Positions 1-8,058 of a stretch of 64,000 bases of DNA are shown piece after piece. Location: the NCBI RefSeq assembly GCF_900167525.1, contig NZ_FUZQ01000001.1:372001-436000 (forward strand), written 5' to 3'. The notes below the pieces were generated by a model. That model did not search any database, was not told the DNA's origin, and saw only the letters and a list, made by a program, of their open reading frames with translations. How positions within the stretch are numbered: the stretch's first letter is position 1; the number at the start of each line of letters is the position of its first letter. This DNA comes from Krasilnikoviella flava (GTDB lineage: Bacteria > Actinomycetota > Actinomycetes > Actinomycetales > Cellulomonadaceae). A program made the position numbers and the translations under genes.

Positions 1-8
1 CCCCGGAC

Positions 9-755
9 GTGCCGGGCACCGCCGCCCTCATGGCGGCGCTCTCCCCCGTGATGGTGTCCCTGATGGACGAGCTGTCCGACGTCATGTTCTGCGCCAAGGA
101 CGCCGACGGGCGCTACCTCGCCGTCAACCAGGTGTTTGTGCGCCGCACCAACGAGCGCTCCCGCCGGCAGGTGCTGGGCCGGCGCGCGGTCGACCTCTTC
201 GTGCCCGAGCTCGCCGAGCGCTACGAGGCGCAGGACGCCGAGGTGCTGCGCACCGGCCGGCCGCTGCGCAACGAGCTCGAGCTCATCCGCCGCGTGGGCG
301 GCACGCCCGGCTGGTTCCTCACCGCGAAGCTGCCCGTGCGCGACGACGCCGGCCGGGTGGTCGGCCTCGTCTCCGTGTCGCAGGACCTTCGCTCGGGCGA
401 CGCCGACGACGCGACCATGGACGCGATGGCCCGCCTGGTCGCCGCCGTCGAGCGGCACCTCGACGACTCCCCCGGTCAGCCGCTGTCGGTGGCCGACCTG
501 GCGAGGCTGTCGAGGAGCACGCCCGCCGTGCTGGACCGCCGGGTGCGCAAGGTCTTCGGGCTCTCGCCCCGCCAGCTCGTGCTGCGCACCCGCGTGGACC
601 GCGCGGCGCACCTGCTGACCTCGACGACGACGCCGCTGGCCGAGGTCGCGGCAGCGGCCGGCTTCTACGACCAGCCGTCGTTCACGCGCACGTTCGCGCG
701 GCTCACCGGAGAGACGCCGTCGTCGTTCCGCCGCCGCGCCCGCGCCGCCGGCTGA
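9..755 (+). CDS. PAS-domain AraC-family transcriptional regulator (5' end may lie outside window)
   Basis: Predicted DNA-binding regulator. Residues about 15-128 look like a PAS sensor fold (DVMFCAKDADGRYLAVN near the start, then VRDDAGRVVGLVSVSQD at the end of the domain), and residues about 155-245 form an AraC-type double helix-turn-helix ending in AGFYDQPSFTRTFARLTGETP. The frame is open to the left edge of the window, so the GTG at 9 is only the first usable start seen. ATG codons at 30 and 51 are alternatives. The ligand and targets cannot be read from the sequence. It converges on the Nramp-like gene, with an inverted repeat between them. Confidence 0.8.
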   Translation: MPGTAALMAALSPVMVSLMDELSDVMFCAKDADGRYLAVNQVFVRRTNERSRRQVLGRRAVDLFVPELAERYEAQDAEVLRTGRPLRNELELIRRVGGTPGWFLTAKLPVRDDAGRVVGLVSVSQDLRSGDADDATMDAMARLVAAVERHLDDSPGQPLSVADLARLSRSTPAVLDRRVRKVFGLSPRQLVLRTRVDRAAHLLTSTTTPLAEVAAAAGFYDQPSFTRTFARLTGETPSSFRRRARAAG

Positions 756-763
756 GCCCCGGT

Positions 764-809
764 GGTCGAGCTCGTCGAGACCCAGGAGGTGGTCTCGACA
801 GGCTCGACC
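764..809. repeat. Dispersed inverted repeat, copy 1 (19-bp arms)
   Basis: Left arm 764-782 GGTCGAGCTCGTCGAGACC pairs with right arm 791-809 GGTCTCGACAGGCTCGACC (two mismatches) around an 8-nt loop. It lies between two convergent genes, six bases from the stop codon of the leftward gene. Closely related copies occur at 2949-2995 and 18873-18918. It probably acts as a bidirectional transcription stop or REP-like element. Confidence 0.8.
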
Positions 810-814
810 GACGA

Positions 815-2113
815 TCAGCCGAAGACCGGCGCGAGCGCCTCGACGAGCTGCTGCACCCCGAGCACGACGAACATCCCCGCCACCAGCACCAGGATCACGT
901 TCGTGATCGGCTTGTTGCGCCACCGCGCCGGCACGCGCGAGGAGTTCATGAGGATCAGCAGCGTGATCGCGAGGAACGGCATGAACAGGGAGCCCAGCGC
1001 GCCGTACGCCACGACGAGGGCGATCGGCTTGTCGAGCAGGAGCAGCAGCATCGGCGGGAACGTGAGCCACAGGATGTACGCCTTGTAGTAGCTGCCGCCC
1101 GCCTTGCGCCGCGGGTCGTCCTCGGCCAGGCCTCGCGCGGTCGCGACGAAGTCGGCGAACATCAGGGACACGCCGTTCCACACGCCCAGCACCGACGAGA
1201 ACGACGACGCCCAGAACCCCACGAGGAACAGCGGCGCCATGAAGGTGCCGTACCGCTCGGCGAGCACGTCGGCCAGGTCGACCAGGCCGCCCTCGCCGTC
1301 GGCGACCGTGATGCCGGAGGAGTAGAGCAGCTCGGCGCCCACGACGAGCATCGAGACGACGAACACGCCGGAGATCACGTACGCCATGGCGTTGTCGATC
1401 CGCATGACCTTCATCCAGCGCGGCGAGTGCCAGCCCTTCTCCTTGAGCCAGTAGCCGTAGGCCGCCAGGGTGATGGTGCCCCCGACGCCGCCGGCGAGGC
1501 TGAGCGTGTAGAGGATGGAGCCCTCCGGGATGCGCGGCACGAGGCCGCCGACGATCTCCCCGAGGTTCGGCACGGTGAGCACCGCGGAGCCCACGATCGT
1601 CACGAACATGACGCCCACGAGCACGGCGATGACGTACTCGAACATCTTGTACTTGCCGAGCCACACGACGGCCGCGCCGATCAGCCCCATCGCGACCGCG
1701 AACCAGAAGAGGTCCACCTGCGGGAACAGCGCCACGAGCGGCAGCGCCGAGCTCGACATCGCCGCGGCGCCGTAGCTGAAGCCCCACACCACGATGTAGA
1801 TGCCGAAGTAGACGCTCGCCCACGCCCCGAGCGACTTCCAGCCGTCGAAGATCGTGCGGCCGGTGGCGAGCGACCAGCGGCCCGCGCCCTCCACGAGCAC
1901 GATCTTGATGAGGACGCCCAGCACCGCCGCCCACAGCAGCGTGTATCCGAACTTGCTGCCGGCGACGAGCGTGGCGACGAGGTCGCCGGCGCCGATGCCC
2001 GTGGCCGCGACGACCAGCCCGGGGCCGACGATGCGCCAGCGTGGGCGCTCCCCTTCGGAGCCGTGGTCGATGCCGTGGTCGAGGGCGGGAGGTGAGACGT
2101 CCTTGTCAGCCAT
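815..2113 (-). CDS. Nramp-like membrane transporter lacking the canonical metal motifs
   Basis: Integral membrane protein of the Nramp superfamily (432 aa, about 11 hydrophobic segments). Classical Nramp metal transporters carry DPGN in helix 1 and MPH in helix 6. Here helix 1 reads ATGIGAGDL (residues about 37-45) and the helix 6 region reads AGGVGGTITLAAYGYW, so neither metal-binding motif is present and the substrate is uncertain. The frame is open to 2305, but the ATG at 2113 is preferred because TAGCCT lies 8 nt upstream and no Shine-Dalgarno sequence is seen. It is divergent from bioY. Confidence 0.75.
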   Translation of the reverse strand: MADKDVSPPALDHGIDHGSEGERPRWRIVGPGLVVAATGIGAGDLVATLVAGSKFGYTLLWAAVLGVLIKIVLVEGAGRWSLATGRTIFDGWKSLGAWASVYFGIYIVVWGFSYGAAAMSSSALPLVALFPQVDLFWFAVAMGLIGAAVVWLGKYKMFEYVIAVLVGVMFVTIVGSAVLTVPNLGEIVGGLVPRIPEGSILYTLSLAGGVGGTITLAAYGYWLKEKGWHSPRWMKVMRIDNAMAYVISGVFVVSMLVVGAELLYSSGITVADGEGGLVDLADVLAERYGTFMAPLFLVGFWASSFSSVLGVWNGVSLMFADFVATARGLAEDDPRRKAGGSYYKAYILWLTFPPMLLLLLDKPIALVVAYGALGSLFMPFLAITLLILMNSSRVPARWRNKPITNVILVLVAGMFVVLGVQQLVEALAPVFG

Positions 2114-2121
2114 GTCGCCGG

Positions 2122-2127
2122 AGGCTA
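2122..2127 (-). promoter_or_regulatory. Putative -10 box of a leaderless promoter for the Nramp-like gene
   Basis: On the minus strand TAGCCT ends 8 nt before the ATG at 2113 and no ribosome binding site is visible. The spacing fits a transcript starting at or near the start codon. Confidence 0.4.
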
Positions 2128-2182
2128 CCGGCTTCCCGTTCCCGCCCATCCGCGACATGCCGGACACGCCGTCGGTCGCCGT

Positions 2183-2252
2183 GCACGATTCCCACAACGA
2201 TCGTGCTCCGGCACGCCGCTCGCGGCTGACCGTGTGTACGACCTGCACAAAC
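2183..2252. promoter_or_regulatory. Two candidate operator palindromes in the Nramp-like/bioY divergent region
   Basis: GCACGAT (2183-2189) is inverted as ATCGTGC (2200-2206). Further right, 2232-2252 (GTGTGTACGACC then TGCACAAAC) is an imperfect inverted repeat with outer half-sites GTnTGT/ACAnAC. Either could bind a biotin- or metal-responsive repressor. I cannot assign one. Confidence 0.25.
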
Positions 2253-2306
2253 GAGGCGCCCGGACTCGGGAGGCACTCCTGCGTGACCCGCCCGGCCGCG
2301 CGCACC

Positions 2307-2312
2307 TAGCGT
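2307..2312 (+). promoter_or_regulatory. Putative -10 box of a leaderless bioY promoter
   Basis: TAGCGT lies 7 nt before the bioY ATG at 2320 and there is no Shine-Dalgarno sequence in between. Confidence 0.45.
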
Positions 2313-2319
2313 CGTCGTC

Positions 2320-2913
2320 ATGACCGCAGCCGCCCTCCCCCTCGCCCCCGCCCGCCCGCACCGCGTCCTCGCGGACCTCCTGCCCGGGGCCCTGGCCCGC
2401 GACGCCGTGCTCGTCGTCGCCGTGGCCGCCCTCACCGCGCTGGCGGCCCAGGTCGTGATCCCGGTGCCCGGGCTGCCGGTGCCGCTCACCGGCCAGACGT
2501 TCGCCGTGCTGCTGGGCGCCGCCGCCCTCGGCCCGTGGCGCGGGGCCGCCGCGCAGGGGGTCTACCTCGCCGCCGGCGTCGGCGGCCTGCCGGTGTTCGC
2601 CGGTGCGACGGCGGGCTGGCAGTCCGTCGCCGGCGCGTCCGGCGGCTACCTCGTCGGATTCCTCCTGGCCGGCGTGATCGTCGGCGCGCTCGCACGTCGT
2701 GGCGCCGACCGCCGCGTGCTGTCCACCGTCGGCACCTACGCCCTCGGCACCCTCGCCGTGTACGCGGTCGGCGTGCCGTGGCTGGCCGTGAGCACCGGGA
2801 TGCCCCTGGGCGCCGCCCTGCTCACCGGCGCCGTCGTCTTCCTTCCCGGCGACGCGCTCAAGGCCGCCCTCGCCGCCGCCCTGCTGCCGACGGCGTGGCG
2901 GCTCGCGCGCTGA
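2320..2913 (+). CDS. bioY: Biotin transporter BioY (ECF-type S component)
   Basis: Substrate-binding membrane subunit for biotin uptake (197 aa, about six hydrophobic helices). Family features seen are VPVPGLPVPLTGQTFAVLL at residues about 48-66, the glycine-rich GAAALGPWRGAAAQGVYLAAG that follows, and VFLPGDALKAALAA near the C-terminus. No bioM/bioN ATPase or transmembrane partner lies nearby, so it either works alone or shares an ECF module encoded elsewhere. It is monocistronic and divergent from the Nramp-like gene, and its start looks leaderless. Confidence 0.92.
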   Translation: MTAAALPLAPARPHRVLADLLPGALARDAVLVVAVAALTALAAQVVIPVPGLPVPLTGQTFAVLLGAAALGPWRGAAAQGVYLAAGVGGLPVFAGATAGWQSVAGASGGYLVGFLLAGVIVGALARRGADRRVLSTVGTYALGTLAVYAVGVPWLAVSTGMPLGAALLTGAVVFLPGDALKAALAAALLPTAWRLAR

Positions 2914-2948
2914 CCCTCGGCACCGTCGTCCGCCGCCCGTCGTCCGCC

Positions 2949-2995
2949 GGTTGAGCTTGTCGAAACCTAGGCTTCCGGTGTCGACAAGCTCAACC
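2949..2995. repeat. Dispersed inverted repeat, copy 2 (19-bp arms)
   Basis: Left arm 2949-2967 GGTTGAGCTTGTCGAAACC pairs with right arm 2977-2995 GGTGTCGACAAGCTCAACC (one mismatch), loop of 9 nt. It lies just downstream of bioY, where it could terminate transcription. Same architecture as the repeats at 764-809 and 18873-18918. The rest of the 2914-3164 gap holds a possible -10 box (TACGGT near 3075) for the next gene. Confidence 0.8.
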
Positions 2996-3164
2996 AGCGC
3001 CATGGCCGGGTCAACGCTCGGACACGGCTCCGCAACCCTCGGGTTTCGCCCGCCGAGGCGGGCGCGAGAGGGGCTACGGTGGGCGCCGAGGCCCACCATC
3101 CCGGGCCGCGCCACCCCTGCCGGGCCCTCACCCGGGGTCACCGGCACCGTGTCCTGGAGGACCC

Positions 3165-4481
3165 GTGACGACGACGACGTCGATGACCTCGACAGCTCTG
3201 CCCGACACCCCGGCCGGTCCCGCCGGTCCCGCCCCCCGCGCCGGCTCCCCGCTCGCCACCGCGCACAGCCAGCTCGCCAGCGCCGTAGCCGTGCTCGGCT
3301 ACGACGAGGGCCAGCACCAGATGCTCGCCACCCCGCGCCGCGAGATCCACGTGGCCGTGCCGCTCGGCCGCGACGACGGCGAGACGGCCCTGTTCCACGG
3401 CTTCCGCGTGCAGCACAACATCTCCCGCGGCCCCGGCAAGGGCGGGCTGCGGTACGCGCCCGGCGTCGACATCGACGAGGTGCGGGCGCTGGCCATGTGG
3501 ATGACGTGGAAGTGCGGCATCGTCGACCTCCCGTACGGCGGCGCCAAGGGCGGCATCGCCATCGACCCGCGCGACTACTCGACGGCCGAGCTGGAGCGCG
3601 TCACCCGGCGGTACACGTCGGAGATCATGCCCATGATCGGCCCGGACACCGACGTCATGGCCCCCGACATGGGCACCGACGAGCAGACCATGGCCTGGGT
3701 CATGGACACCTACTCCGTCAACCGCGGGTACACGATCCCCGCCGTCGTGACCGGCAAGCCGCTGGCCGTGGGCGGCTCCCGCGGGCGCGGCACCGCCACC
3801 AGCGCCGGCATCGTGCACGTCACCGCCGCCGCCCTGGGCGAGGCCGGCGTGCCCCTGGACGGCGTCACCGTCGCGGTGCAGGGCTTCGGCAAGGTCGGCT
3901 CGCACGCCGCCGCGATCTTCGCGGCCCGCGGCGCCACCGTCGTGGCGGTGAGCGACCAGTACGGCGGCCTCCGCAACGACGCCGGCCTCGACATGGGCCG
4001 CCTGCTCGCGCACGTCGCCGCGACCGGCTCCGTCGTCGGCTTCGACGGCGCGGACCCGCTGTCGAACGACGAGCTGCTCGCCCTCGACGTCGACGTCCTC
4101 GTGCCCGCCGCGGTCGAGGGCGTGCTCGACGACGTCACGGCCGCGCGCGTCCGGGCACGCTGGGTCGTCGAGGGTGCCAACGGCCCGACCACCACCGAGG
4201 GCGACCGGGTCCTCGCGAAGAACGGCGTCACGGTGGTGCCGGACGTGCTCGCCAACGCCGGCGGTGTCGTCGTCTCCTACTTCGAGTGGGTGCAGGCGAA
4301 CCAGACGTACTGGTGGTCGGAGCAGGAGATCGCGGACAAGCTGGAGCACCGCATGACCTCCGCGTACGGGGACGTCTCCGCGCTCGCGAGGCGCGAGTGC
4401 CTGTCGCTGCGCGACGCCGCGCTCGTCATCGGCGTGCAGCGCACCGCCGAGGCCCACCGCATCCGAGGGCTGTACCCCTGA
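3165..4481 (+). CDS. gdhA: Glu/Leu/Phe/Val-family dehydrogenase, probably glutamate dehydrogenase
   Basis: Oxidatively deaminates an amino acid (probably glutamate) to the 2-oxo acid, or runs in reverse, with NAD(P). The 438-aa length is normal. Family motifs: GPGKGGLRYAPGVD (residues 90-103), the catalytic-lysine segment WKCGIVDLPYGGAKGG (115-130), and the Rossmann fingerprint VQGFGKVGSHAA. The N-terminal 25 residues are a low-complexity Thr/Pro/Ala tail. The GTG start has GGAGG at 3156-3160. The next gene overlaps the stop codon. The amino-acid specificity within the family is not proven by sequence. Confidence 0.9.
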   Translation: MTTTTSMTSTALPDTPAGPAGPAPRAGSPLATAHSQLASAVAVLGYDEGQHQMLATPRREIHVAVPLGRDDGETALFHGFRVQHNISRGPGKGGLRYAPGVDIDEVRALAMWMTWKCGIVDLPYGGAKGGIAIDPRDYSTAELERVTRRYTSEIMPMIGPDTDVMAPDMGTDEQTMAWVMDTYSVNRGYTIPAVVTGKPLAVGGSRGRGTATSAGIVHVTAAALGEAGVPLDGVTVAVQGFGKVGSHAAAIFAARGATVVAVSDQYGGLRNDAGLDMGRLLAHVAATGSVVGFDGADPLSNDELLALDVDVLVPAAVEGVLDDVTAARVRARWVVEGANGPTTTEGDRVLAKNGVTVVPDVLANAGGVVVSYFEWVQANQTYWWSEQEIADKLEHRMTSAYGDVSALARRECLSLRDAALVIGVQRTAEAHRIRGLYP

Positions 4482-5404
4482 GCACCACCGACACCCCGAG
4501 CCCGCGGTCCGCGGCCGGCGACCGGGAGCTCCTGGTCGCGCGGTTGCGGGCCGCGGGCTGCGTGTTCGCCGAGGACGAGGCGGCGCTGCTGCTCGACGCC
4601 GTCACGAGCCAGGTACCGGCCCCTCGGGGCGGCAGCTCGCGCTCGGGGCGGCAGCTCGAACTGCTGCCCCGAGCGCGAACTGCCGACGTCGTCGATGTCG
4701 CGCGCCTCGAGGAGCTCGTCGCCAGACGCGTCGCGGGCGAGCCGCTGGAGCACGTGCTGGGCTGGGTCGCGTTCGCCGGCAGGCGCTGGTCGGTCGGGCC
4801 CGGGGTGTTCGTGCCGCGGCGCCGCACCGAGCTGATGGTCTCGGCCGCGCTGGCGCTGCCCGCGCCGGCCACGGTGCTCGACCTGTGCTGCGGGTGCGGC
4901 GCGGTCGGCGGGTCCGTGCTGCTCGGCCTGCGGGCCGCCGGGGCACGGCCCGTGCTGCACGCGAGCGACGTCGAGCCGGCCGCCGTGGTGCACACGCGCC
5001 GCAACCTGGAGCCGCTCGGCGCCGCCGTGCACGAGGGCGACCTGCTGGGCGCCGTCCCCGCCATCCTGCGGGGCCGCGTCGACCTGCTGCTGTGCAACGC
5101 GCCCTACGTGCCGACCGCCGCCATCGCGACCATGCCGCCAGAGGCGCGCGACCACGAGCCGACGGTCGCGCTGGACGGCGGCACCGACGGCCTCGACGTC
5201 CTGCGCCGCGTCGTGGCCGCCGCCCCGGGCTGGCTCGCGCCCGGCGGGTCGCTGCTGTTCGAGGTGGGCACGGACCAGGTGCCCGGTGCGACGGCGCTGG
5301 TCACCGCCCACGGCCTGCGCGCGGCCGTCGTCACGGACGAGGACCCGGACGACGACGACGCCACCGGCGGCACGGTCGTCGTCGCCACCCTGAGGGCGAG
5401 GTAG
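4478..5404 (+). CDS. PrmC-related putative protein-(glutamine-N5) methyltransferase, interrupted in frame by a palindrome
   Basis: SAM-dependent methyltransferase related to PrmC. An N-terminal helical domain is followed by motif I VLDLCCGCGAVGGSVL and the catalytic motif NAPYVPT (PrmC itself has NPPY). The substrate of this subgroup is unknown. Residues about 50-70 are a linker encoded by a 54-nt near-perfect palindrome, absent from what I know of the family. The start is unclear: CTG at 4478 overlaps the stop of gdhA and has GAGGG at 4465-4469, while TTG at 4544 is an alternative. With the CTG the protein is 308 aa, longer than usual for the family. The 3' end is 1 nt from the converging hemQ. 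Confidence 0.75.
   Translation: MSTTDTPSPRSAAGDRELLVARLRAAGCVFAEDEAALLLDAVTSQVPAPRGGSSRSGRQLELLPRARTADVVDVARLEELVARRVAGEPLEHVLGWVAFAGRRWSVGPGVFVPRRRTELMVSAALALPAPATVLDLCCGCGAVGGSVLLGLRAAGARPVLHASDVEPAAVVHTRRNLEPLGAAVHEGDLLGAVPAILRGRVDLLLCNAPYVPTAAIATMPPEARDHEPTVALDGGTDGLDVLRRVVAAAPGWLAPGGSLLFEVGTDQVPGATALVTAHGLRAAVVTDEDPDDDDATGGTVVVATLRAR
4631..4684. repeat. 54-nt near-perfect palindrome inside the methyltransferase gene
   Basis: Arms 4631-4657 and 4658-4684 are complementary at 24 of 27 positions, with one of the three exceptions a G-T pair. The left arm begins GGCAGCTCGCGCTCGGGGCG. A 14-nt direct repeat GGGGCGGCAGCTCG is seen at 4627-4640 and 4645-4658. The length is a multiple of three and the reading frame stays open through it. 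Confidence 0.85.
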
Positions 5405-5405
5405 T

Positions 5406-6170
5406 TCAGGCGCGGGGCTGCTTCTCCGCCCAGTCGGCGAGGGTGACACGCGGGCCGGTGAAGAACGGCACCTCGTCGCGCACGTGGCGGCGGGCCTCGG
5501 TGGCCCGCAGGTCACGCATGAGGTCCACGATCCTGTGCAGCTCGTCGGCCTCGAACGCCAGCAGCCACTCGTAGTCGCTCAGCGCGAACGTGCTCATGGT
5601 GTTGGCGCGCACGTCCTTGTAGCCGGCCGCGGCCATGCCGTGGTCGCGCAGCATGGTGCGGCGCTCGGCGTCCGGCAGCAGGTACCAGTCGTAGGAGCGC
5701 ACGAACGGGTACACCGACAGGTAGTCACGCGGACGCTCGCCGGCGAGGAACGCGGGCACGTGGCCCTTGTTGAACTCGGCGGCGCGGTGCAGAGCCACGA
5801 CCGACCACTCCGGCGCGAGGGCCGACCCGAGCCGGGAGGCGCGCAGCCGCTGATAGGCACCCTGCACCGCCTCGACGGACGAGCCGTGCACCCACACCAT
5901 GAGGTCGGCGTCGGCGCGAAGCCCTGCGACGTCGTACACGCCGCGCACGACGACGTCGCCCTCGGCGCGGGCGGCGTCACGGGCGTCGTCGGGCTGGCCG
6001 TCCCACAGCGCGGCCTCCGCCTCGGCGGCGACCTCGGCGCGCTCGGCGTCGCCGGCCGGCAGGGGCTCCGCGAGGGAGAAGACCGCGATCATCGCGTACC
6101 GGATGGAGCCGTTGATCGCGGCGGCGTCGACGCTCTCGCCGGTGTCGCCGTGGATGTGGCTGTCGGTCAT
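5406..6170 (-). CDS. hemQ: Coproheme decarboxylase HemQ (chlorite-dismutase family)
   Basis: Last enzyme of the coproporphyrin-dependent haem pathway: it oxidatively decarboxylates coproheme III to haem b, as in other Actinobacteria. 254 aa. Family landmarks are [15 protein letters not shown] near the N-terminus, [19 protein letters not shown] (substrate tyrosine region), [19 protein letters not shown] (haem-ligand region) and [15 protein letters not shown]. The ATG at 6170 has an AGAGGA site just upstream. It lies 44 nt downstream of hemH on the same strand, so the two consecutive pathway enzymes are probably co-transcribed. Confidence 0.93.
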   Translation of the reverse strand: MTDSHIHGDTGESVDAAAINGSIRYAMIAVFSLAEPLPAGDAERAEVAAEAEAALWDGQPDDARDAARAEGDVVVRGVYDVAGLRADADLMVWVHGSSVEAVQGAYQRLRASRLGSALAPEWSVVALHRAAEFNKGHVPAFLAGERPRDYLSVYPFVRSYDWYLLPDAERRTMLRDHGMAAAGYKDVRANTMSTFALSDYEWLLAFEADELHRIVDLMRDLRATEARRHVRDEVPFFTGPRVTLADWAEKQPRA

Positions 6171-6214
6171 GACGTCCTCTCGGTGCGGGTCAGGTGCAGG
6201 TCGGGGAGTGCGGG

Positions 6215-7360
6215 TCAGGAGTGCAGGTCGACGCTGCAGAGGGCGGGGACGCCGCTGGGCTCGCCGTCGCGCCGCAGGCAGCAGCCGGGCGCGCACACGG
6301 ACCGGAACGCGGGGAGGTTGCCGACCGTCTCCTCCGCGACCTCCTCGCCGCGAGCGATCGCCGCGCGCTCGAGGAGCAGGTCCACCAGGCCGGACACGAA
6401 CACCGGCCGGGTGCCGACGGTGCCCGCTCGCACGGCGGTCATGCCCAGCTCGGTGGCGGTGGCCATCGCCTCGGTGTCGAGGTCGTAGGCCACCTCCATG
6501 TGGTCGGAGACGAAGCCGATCGGGGACAGGACGACGTCCTTGAGCCCCTCGCCGGCCCGCTCGGTGAGCAGGTCGTTGACGTCGGGCTCGAGCCACGGCT
6601 GCGAGGGCGGGCCGGAGCGCGAGCAGTACGCGAGCTCCCACTCGACGGCGTGCCCGCGCACCTCGGACACGACCGCGGCGATGACCGCGGCCACATCGAG
6701 GTGCTGCGCGGAGTAGGTGGCGTGCGAGACCCGGGACGCCTCCTCCATCGTGTTGGGGATGGAGTGCGTGACGAAGACGAGCTTGGCCGCGGCCGGGTCG
6801 CCGCCCTTCGCCTCGAGTGCCTCGTACCCCTCGAGCACGGCCTCGGCGTTGGCCGCGACGAAGCCGGGGTGATTGAAGTAGGAGCGGATCTTGTCGAACT
6901 GCACGCCGGTGGAGCCGTCGGAGCCGAGCTGGCCGCGCCTCTCCAGCGTCACCGCGAGGTCCTCGCGGTACTGGCGGCAGCCGGAGTAGGACGAGTACGC
7001 GGACGTCACGAGCGCGACGGCGCGCTGCGCCCCCACCCGCTCGAGCTCGTCGATCGCGTCGGTGGTGTAGGGCTCCCAGTTGCGGTTGCCCCACACGACG
7101 GGCAGGTCGATCCCGCGGTCGGCGAGCTCGGCCTCGAGCGCCGCCTTCAGCGCGAGGTTCTGCTCGTTGATCGGGCTCTTGCCGCCGAAGCCGTAGTAGT
7201 GCTCGCCGACCTCCTCGAGCCGCTCGTCGGGGATCCCCTTGCCTGCGGTCACGTTGCGGAGGAACGGGACCACGTCCTCCGGCTTGTTGGGACCACCGAA
7301 GGAGTACAGGAGCAGGGCGTCGTAGGGGCCGGCATCGGCCGACTGGGGGGTCAGCGACAT
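6215..7360 (-). CDS. hemH: Coproporphyrin III ferrochelatase
   Basis: Inserts Fe2+ into coproporphyrin III (CpfC) upstream of HemQ. 381 aa. Motifs: [21 protein letters not shown] at the N-terminus, [10 protein letters not shown] (metal-site His) and [19 protein letters not shown]. The C-terminus carries CAPGCC followed by a fourth Cys (PALC), matching the cysteine cluster that binds a [2Fe-2S] centre in many actinobacterial ferrochelatases. The ATG at 7360 has GAGG 9 nt upstream, and ATG at 7369 is an alternative. First gene of the hemH-hemQ pair. The 110-nt gap upstream shows no clear promoter. Confidence 0.93.
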   Translation of the reverse strand: MSLTPQSADAGPYDALLLYSFGGPNKPEDVVPFLRNVTAGKGIPDERLEEVGEHYYGFGGKSPINEQNLALKAALEAELADRGIDLPVVWGNRNWEPYTTDAIDELERVGAQRAVALVTSAYSSYSGCRQYREDLAVTLERRGQLGSDGSTGVQFDKIRSYFNHPGFVAANAEAVLEGYEALEAKGGDPAAAKLVFVTHSIPNTMEEASRVSHATYSAQHLDVAAVIAAVVSEVRGHAVEWELAYCSRSGPPSQPWLEPDVNDLLTERAGEGLKDVVLSPIGFVSDHMEVAYDLDTEAMATATELGMTAVRAGTVGTRPVFVSGLVDLLLERAAIARGEEVAEETVGNLPAFRSVCAPGCCLRRDGEPSGVPALCSVDLHS

Positions 7361-7470
7361 GACTGCCATCCTCGCACCAGGGCGCGGCCCGGCCCGCCGA
7401 GAAGGCCCGTGCTGCGACGTGACGTTGATGGCACGCCTTGTCATCTCGGCCCGGCGACCCGGTCCGTGGG

Positions 7471-8058
7471 TCAGCTCGACGGCCGGTCCGGGATCTCCGC
7501 CTGGGCCAGCCGCAGCCGGTCCAGCAGGTCGCGCAGCTGTTCCAGCTCGTCCGCGGCAAGCCCCGGGGCCACGTACTCCGCGATCGTGCGCACGTGGGCG
7601 AGACCGGTCTCGCGCTGCCGCCGCGCTCCCTCGGGGGTGAGCCGCACCAGGGTGCCGCGGGCGTCGTCCGCGGGCACGGACCGCGCCACGAGGCCGCGCG
7701 CCTCGAGACGCTCGACCATCCGTGACAGCGACGACTGCGCGATGAGCATCCCCTCGTTGAGGTCCCGCAGCCGCAGCTCGCCCTGCGGCGCGCGCGACAG
7801 GGTGAACAGCACGTCGTACTCGCGCATCGTGAGGTCGTGCCAGATGTCGTCGGCCTGGAACCGGCGCATCAGCGTGACCTGCGCGCGGAACAGGGACTCC
7901 CACGCCTCGGCGGCGAGGCGGACGTCCGCGGTGGGCCGGGGCTCGGGCGGGGGTGGGGACGTCGTCGTCGGCTCGGGCGGGGTCACCGTGGCAGTGTGCC
8001 GCAGGCCTCCGACGGACGCGCGCTCGATGTCGCGGCGGGTCGTGCGCGGCACCCTCAC
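7471..8058 (-). CDS. MarR-family transcriptional regulator
   Basis: 195 aa. Residues about 45-185 form a MarR winged helix: [40 protein letters not shown] is split across the recognition helix and wing. The first 45 residues are a Pro/Thr-rich tail. The GTG at 8058 overlaps the stop of the response regulator gene (GTGA) and has GGGAG 7 nt upstream, so translation is probably coupled. A start at 7986 would remove the tail but lacks a ribosome site. It is the last gene of the membrane protein/kinase/regulator operon. Its targets are unknown, and no efflux gene is adjacent. Confidence 0.85.
   Translation of the reverse strand: MRVPRTTRRDIERASVGGLRHTATVTPPEPTTTSPPPPEPRPTADVRLAAEAWESLFRAQVTLMRRFQADDIWHDLTMREYDVLFTLSRAPQGELRLRDLNEGMLIAQSSLSRMVERLEARGLVARSVPADDARGTLVRLTPEGARRQRETGLAHVRTIAEYVAPGLAADELEQLRDLLDRLRLAQAEIPDRPSS

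Noticed and set aside
815-2305. Longer N-terminus of the Nramp-like protein starting at 2305
   Set aside because: The extra 64 residues are hydrophilic, unlike the family, and would cross the candidate promoter of the divergent region. TAGCCT fits a start at 2113.
2914-3164. Riboswitch in the gap between bioY and gdhA
   Set aside because: The only structured part is the dispersed inverted repeat. No conserved riboswitch core was recognised.
3138-4457. Minus-strand frame opposite gdhA
   Set aside because: His/Gly/Val-rich shadow of a certain dehydrogenase gene.
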